Of a stretch of DNA of 15,168 nt, positions 11,958-15,168 are shown piece by piece. The stretch is taken from the NCBI GenBank assembly GCA_903872005.1, contig CAIQJD010000879.1, positions 1 to 15,168 of the forward strand. Reading direction: 5' to 3'. Source of the stretch: an uncultured bacterium. GTDB taxonomy: Bacteria; Chloroflexota; Anaerolineae; JACIWP01. Position 1 is the stretch's first letter, and every line of letters begins with the position of its first letter. The notes beneath the pieces were generated by a model. It searched no databases. It was given only the letters and a program-made list of their open reading frames with translations, and had not been told where the DNA came from. The position numbers and the translations under genes were made by a program.

Positions 11958-13031
11958 TTAGAAACGCCAGAGCAGCGGCAGGAACGTATCGTAGCCAGAC
12001 CGGCTGCGCTTGATATGAGCGCAGAAGGCCCGCGTGGTCCCGGTGACGCACACGTAGTCGCCTATGATGCCCCAGCTTGCCGGCTCAGGCTCCGTCGCGT
12101 TCCAGGTCAGGGTCACCTGGAACTCGCTCAAGTCTGGCGGCTCATCGCGCCACGCGGAGATGGCGCCGGTAGCGGCGTTGAGGGTCGCCTGGTACACCTT
12201 CTTGCCCCGGATGACGAAGAGCTGGTCGTCAATAACGAACAGATCGCCCCGATCGTTCTGCCCCTGCGGATACGCGCCAGCCATGTCCCAGGCGCTGTGC
12301 GAGCCATCGGCATTGACGCGCATGCGCCAGATGACGCGCTCCAGCGTCCCCATGTAGATGAACCCGTAGCTGCTGGAAGCCCGGTAGAACGCCCCCTTGT
12401 AGGGGATGCTGGTGGGCGCACTGCCGGCCGGCGTGAAACGCACCGGCGGGGTCAAGGGCATAGGCTGCTTGTGCATCGTGTTAACATCGTAAGAATGGGT
12501 CGTCATGTTGAAGCCGCCCAGATGATAGACATACCCGGAACCCAACGACACTTCAGCGGCGCTATCCCACATGTACTTAATTTCTCCGAAGGCGGCGCCC
12601 GGCGCGCCGCTGCACGAAGCGCTGGTCCACTCAAGACAGCTTAAGCCCTGGATGAGATTGCTGGCATCCACGTCATAACGGATGACGTGGCCGTTTCGGA
12701 AAGCGTAAGGAGTGTTGCCGGCTACCAGTACCATGAATCCCTGGGGGCCGCCGGCATAGGCGCCGGCATTCTGCCAATCGGTCATTCGGCCGTCGCTGAT
12801 CGAGGTCGCATATACCGAACCATTGGACGTATGGACGTAGAAGTAGCCGCCGCGCCCCCACGAAGGCAGCGGATGCGACGGAGCCGGCAGGGCCTTGGAT
12901 TGCCACGCTTCGAGGGTCGTCGGTGCGCCCTGGGCATCAGCAACGTCCGGCAGCGAAAGCATCATGCAGATGCACGCAATAGCCCAGAACCCGAAGAACG
13001 CCATCCTGGTTTTCACATTTCCACACCTCAT
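11958..13031 (-). CDS. secreted beta-propeller-like protein with FLPLLWRF C-terminus
   Basis: A 357-residue secreted protein, not assigned to a named family. The hydrophobic segment 11-28 and ADAQG near 34 look like a signal peptide. The mature part repeats a loose unit of the type VYATSISDGRMTDWQNAGAY, IWRMRVNADGSHSAWDMAGAY and KVYQATLNAATGAISAW, reminiscent of kelch-like beta-propeller blades in surface proteins. It ends in YDTFLPLLWRF; similar LPL-aromatic/basic tails close many Chloroflexota exported proteins as I recall. The ATG overlaps the stop of the upstream URO-D-like gene (ATGA), implying coupled translation. A GTG five codons later (13016, GAGG in front) is an alternative start. 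Coupling a secreted protein to a cytoplasmic enzyme is unusual and may reflect only gene packing. Confidence 0.75.
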   Translation of the reverse strand: MRCGNVKTRMAFFGFWAIACICMMLSLPDVADAQGAPTTLEAWQSKALPAPSHPLPSWGRGGYFYVHTSNGSVYATSISDGRMTDWQNAGAYAGGPQGFMVLVAGNTPYAFRNGHVIRYDVDASNLIQGLSCLEWTSASCSGAPGAAFGEIKYMWDSAAEVSLGSGYVYHLGGFNMTTHSYDVNTMHKQPMPLTPPVRFTPAGSAPTSIPYKGAFYRASSSYGFIYMGTLERVIWRMRVNADGSHSAWDMAGAYPQGQNDRGDLFVIDDQLFVIRGKKVYQATLNAATGAISAWRDEPPDLSEFQVTLTWNATEPEPASWGIIGDYVCVTGTTRAFCAHIKRSRSGYDTFLPLLWRF

Positions 13032-14044
13032 GCTCCGTATTCTCGCACCGTCTGCAACATGGCCCGGTAATTTTCGATGGGGACATTGGGGGTCACAGTA
13101 TTGCTGGAGCCGGCCGCGTAGCCGGCCGGAGCCAGATCCTTCAACACGCGACGCGTCTCAGCGACAACATCCGACGGCGCGCCGCGAATGAGGGTATCTA
13201 AATCAATCCCGCCGACCAAACATACCCTCGATCCCAAACGCGCCTTCAACTGCTGCAAGTCAGCGCCCATGCCTTTCGGTTCGATGGGATGAATGGCGCT
13301 GACTCCTGCGCCCAGGATGTCCTCAATCACATCCCAGAATGCGCCGTCAGAATGGTAGATGAAAGGCAGATTCTTCTGCCGGCACACGCCGACGAGCGCC
13401 CGCAGCCAGGGGTACGCATACCGGCGCCACACGGTCGGCGACACCATCAAGCCCTCGCTGTAGGCGATATCTTCCGGGAACCAGACCGCCCCGACGCTCG
13501 GGCACCTCGCCAGGATATTCTCGCACGCCGCGAGGCGTATCGTTCCGACACGTTGAAAGATCTGTTCAATCAGCCACGGGTCGTCGTGCAGGGTGAGCGA
13601 GAAACTCTCGAAGCCCATCAGCATCCACACCCACTGGAAGACCGGCCCCAGATAGGCAATGCACCCCATGCCGGCCGGCAGATAGCGCCCAATCGCCTCG
13701 AACTCGCGGTAGTTCGCTTTGTCCGGATCGGGCCACGGATACGCCTCATAGCTGGCCCGGTCGGTAATGACGCCGCTGTGTTCGCTGGCCCACTTGAGCG
13801 ACTCGCCATGACCGATCCCCGGAAAGAGCGCCAGACCGAACTTGCGCCCGAGAATCACATGATCGTAGCCGGCAAGCTGGGCAAAGCGCACTTCGTCTTC
13901 AAGACCGCTCAGTGGGTGGCCCAGCATGGCCGCCTTCAGCCGCGCGTCCACATCTATCTCAGCGAGAGGTATGCAGTCCGGCCGGCCGCCGGCCAGCGCG
14001 GTCTTCAGCCGCTCAAAGTCCGGTCCTGTCCACCTGTTGGGCAT
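13028..14044 (-). CDS. second URO-D superfamily protein
   Basis: A 338-residue URO-D superfamily member, clearly divergent from the one at 8183-9211. Shared landmarks are a W-P-D-P block (104-107), FPEDIAYSEGLMVSP (189-203) matching the EDDWGSQENLLISP region, HSDG (231-234), and an IEP then GGIDLDTLIRG toward the C-terminus. Like its paralogue it has Asp where MtaA-like methyltransferases have a zinc-binding Cys, and no HemE N-terminal signature. A cytoplasmic TIM-barrel enzyme acting on a methylated or tetrapyrrole-like substrate is likely; the substrate is unknown. The ATG follows AAGGAGGGAG. It leads a two-gene unit with the secreted protein and is divergent from the monoheme cytochrome gene. 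Confidence 0.85.
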   Translation of the reverse strand: MPNRWTGPDFERLKTALAGGRPDCIPLAEIDVDARLKAAMLGHPLSGLEDEVRFAQLAGYDHVILGRKFGLALFPGIGHGESLKWASEHSGVITDRASYEAYPWPDPDKANYREFEAIGRYLPAGMGCIAYLGPVFQWVWMLMGFESFSLTLHDDPWLIEQIFQRVGTIRLAACENILARCPSVGAVWFPEDIAYSEGLMVSPTVWRRYAYPWLRALVGVCRQKNLPFIYHSDGAFWDVIEDILGAGVSAIHPIEPKGMGADLQQLKARLGSRVCLVGGIDLDTLIRGAPSDVVAETRRVLKDLAPAGYAAGSSNTVTPNVPIENYRAMLQTVREYGA

Positions 14045-14077
14045 AGCGCTCCCTCCTTCTTCGTATGACTCCGTACG

Positions 14078-14107
14078 ATTATATCCCTCAGAGCTTGATC
14101 TGGCGAA
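14078..14107 (-). promoter_or_regulatory. promoter for the second URO-D gene
   Basis: A perfect TATAAT lies on the minus strand at 14083-14078, with a weak TTCGCC (14107-14102) 18 bases upstream. The start near 14071 leaves a leader of about 27 bases carrying AAGGAGGGAG. The -10 is convincing, the -35 is not. Confidence 0.5.
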
Positions 14108-14139
14108 TGCAGAGTGTGGGACTGGTGCGACCGGAAATC

Positions 14140-14168
14140 TTGCTCCGTGACCGATTTCATGCTACCAT
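14140..14168 (+). promoter_or_regulatory. possible promoter for the monoheme cytochrome
   Basis: TTGCTC (14140-14145) and TACCAT (14163-14168) are 17 bases apart, in the divergent gap between the second URO-D gene and the cytochrome gene. Both boxes are partial matches. The start would be near 14175, about 45 bases before the ATG. Confidence 0.35.
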
Positions 14169-14219
14169 ACATTGATCGAACGCTGGAGCCAACAGCCTCG
14201 CAACATCAGGGAGGTCAAT

Positions 14220-14663
14220 ATGCTGCGTGATGAGCCTTTCGGACGTCGCGTGACGCCGCAAGTGCTGCTCATTCTGGGCGTTGCTGTGACCTGGAGCGCT
14301 CTGCTTGGCGTTCTCGTCTTGGGCGAAAGACAGAACGCGGCATCCGCGACAATAGTTGGGAGCGCCCCTCTCACTTGGAATGACGCCATTGGCCCGTTGT
14401 TGTCCCGGAATTGCGTTGTCTGCCACGGCGGATCCGGCAACCTCTATCTCGACACCTACGCGGACGCGCTGAAGGGGGGTCAAAGCGGGCCAGCTATCGT
14501 GCCCGGGCAGAGCGCCGACAGCATGCTGCTGCGTGCCTTGCGCGACGTCGAACCCGGCCTGGCCCGCATGCCCCTGAACCGGCCGCCACTCCTCGCTGCT
14601 GACATCAATCGCATCGCCGCCTGGATTGACGCCGGCGCGCCAGAGTCCTCATCCAGTCAATAG
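14220..14663 (+). CDS. membrane-anchored monoheme cytochrome, planctomycete-cytochrome-C type
   Basis: A 147-residue protein with one N-terminal membrane segment (about 12-35) and a single haem site, CVVCH (65-69), followed by NLYLDTYADALKGGQSGPAIVPG, SMLLRAL, a likely axial Met117 (ARMP) and RIAAWIDAGAP. This order (CxxCHG, LDs, GG-sGpaivPG, MP, WIdaGA) is typical of the planctomycete cytochrome C domain (PSCyt1-like). I chose the ATG at 14220 with GGGAGG upstream; the frame stays open upstream to a TTG at 14172, but that lacks a ribosome-binding site. It would be anchored with its haem outside the membrane and pass electrons between exported partners. It is divergent from the second URO-D gene and 41 bases before a class V aminotransferase. 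Confidence 0.88.
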   Translation: MLRDEPFGRRVTPQVLLILGVAVTWSALLGVLVLGERQNAASATIVGSAPLTWNDAIGPLLSRNCVVCHGGSGNLYLDTYADALKGGQSGPAIVPGQSADSMLLRALRDVEPGLARMPLNRPPLLAADINRIAAWIDAGAPESSSSQ

Positions 14664-14704
14664 CCCACGCTTGTCATCTCTGCACCCCGGGAGCTATATC
14701 AGCC

Positions 14705-15168
14705 ATGCAAACCTGCCAAGACCATGTCGCCAGCCATTCGCTCCGCAACGAAATCGTCGGCGTGGGCCAAAGCGTCCCCTTGCTAGACGGTTCCATCAAG
14801 ACTTATGTCTATCTGGATAACGCAGCCAGCACGCCGGCCTTTCGTCACGTTCACGAGAAAGTGACCGAGTTCCTCACCTGGTATTCGAGCGTGCACCGCG
14901 GCGCCGGCTTCAAGTCCCTCATTTCCACGCACGTCTTTGAAGAAGCCCGTCAGACCGTCGCGAGCTTCGTCGGCGCGGACCCGACGACCAGTTGTGTGAT
15001 CTTCGTCAAAAACGCCACCGAAGCCATCAACAAGCTCGCCAATCGCTTCGATTGGCGTCCTGACGACGTCATTCTCAGCACATCCATGGAGCATCACTCG
15101 AACGATCTCCCCTGGCGGCCCAAGGCGCATGTCGAATATGTGGGCCTGCGCCCCGATGGATCTCTGGA
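14705..15168 (+). CDS. class V aminotransferase, cysteine desulfurase/selenocysteine lyase type (partial)
   Basis: The frame is open from the ATG at 14705 to the window end, giving 154 residues of the N-terminal part. VYLDNAASTPA (35-45), VHRGAGFKSL (63-72), the PLP-phosphate region KNATEAINKLA (102-112) and SMEHHSN (127-133) are hallmarks of NifS/SufS/CsdB-like PLP enzymes, which take sulfur or selenium from cysteine or selenocysteine. The catalytic lysine and loop cysteine lie beyond the window. A GGGAG about eleven bases upstream is a rather distant ribosome-binding site. The subtype cannot be settled from this half; other class V activities (kynureninase-like, isopenicillin-epimerase-like) remain possible. 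It may share a transcript with the cytochrome gene. Confidence 0.85.
   Translation, partial: MQTCQDHVASHSLRNEIVGVGQSVPLLDGSIKTYVYLDNAASTPAFRHVHEKVTEFLTWYSSVHRGAGFKSLISTHVFEEARQTVASFVGADPTTSCVIFVKNATEAINKLANRFDWRPDDVILSTSMEHHSNDLPWRPKAHVEYVGLRPDGSL

Noticed and set aside
8183..14044. The two URO-D-like genes as HemE of haem synthesis
   Set aside because: Neither has the HemE N-terminal arginine-rich signature, and both resemble the methyltransferase-type branch.
13289..14068. 259-codon plus-strand frame opposite the second URO-D gene
   Set aside because: Antisense shadow of a gene with clear family motifs.
1..15168. CRISPR array, insertion sequence, prophage or integrase
   Set aside because: No spaced direct repeats, transposase, integrase or phage motifs were seen on either strand.

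Overview
The window looks like a chromosomal stretch of a Chloroflexota-type bacterium (Anaerolineae or a relative, probably an environmental genome). This is inferred from the moderately high GC, two uroporphyrinogen-decarboxylase-like (URO-D) methyltransferase-type genes, an OmcA/MtrC-type decaheme cytochrome, a DGNHR-type ParB-like protein and a secreted protein ending in FLPLLWRF. The hexamer GCCGGC is strikingly frequent. I see no insertion sequence, phage gene, CRISPR array or rRNA.

Layout. (1) 1-4174, plus strand: the 3' end of an unidentified gene, a textbook sigma70-like promoter, then five closely spaced genes. These are a short-chain dehydrogenase resembling 3-ketodihydrosphingosine reductase, a ParB/Srx-fold-like protein, a membrane-anchored 5'-nucleotidase/metallophosphatase-family protein split by an in-frame TGA, a single-span membrane protein and a four-span membrane protein. 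(2) 4193-4350: tRNA-Gln(CTG) with its own promoter and a strong hairpin behind it. (3) 4408-4668, minus: a DsrE-family gene lacking its N-terminal third. (4) 4754-7192, plus: an 812-residue fusion of a CrtISO/RetSat-like flavin oxidoreductase with a GltD/DPYD-type iron-sulfur domain and a shortened second nucleotide-binding domain. (5) 7306-9211, minus: a URO-D-like gene followed by an SDR gene, with a hairpin between them. (6) 9402-11657, minus: a secreted decaheme c-type cytochrome with tandem hairpin terminators. (7) 11958-14044, minus: a second URO-D-like gene translationally coupled to a secreted beta-propeller-like protein. (8) 14220-15168, plus: an anchored monoheme cytochrome of the planctomycete-cytochrome-C type and the start of a class V aminotransferase (cysteine desulfurase/selenocysteine lyase type).

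The most interesting signal is the TGA at 2396-2398. It lies inside one continuous reading frame (2144-3151), at a position where I recall relatives having the second Cys of a Cys-Gly-Cys motif, and the family-like sequence resumes right after it. A 7-bp hairpin with a G-initiated loop starts 18 nt behind the TGA. This fits an undescribed bacterial selenoprotein (Sec in a CGU motif), although a single nonsense mutation would look the same. Several canonical metal ligands of the metallophosphatase fold are also replaced in this protein, so it may be a redox protein rather than a nucleotidase. The second signal is the flavin/iron-sulfur fusion at 4754-7192. Together with the decaheme and monoheme cytochromes, the window is rich in redox proteins, but no single pathway can be assembled from it.
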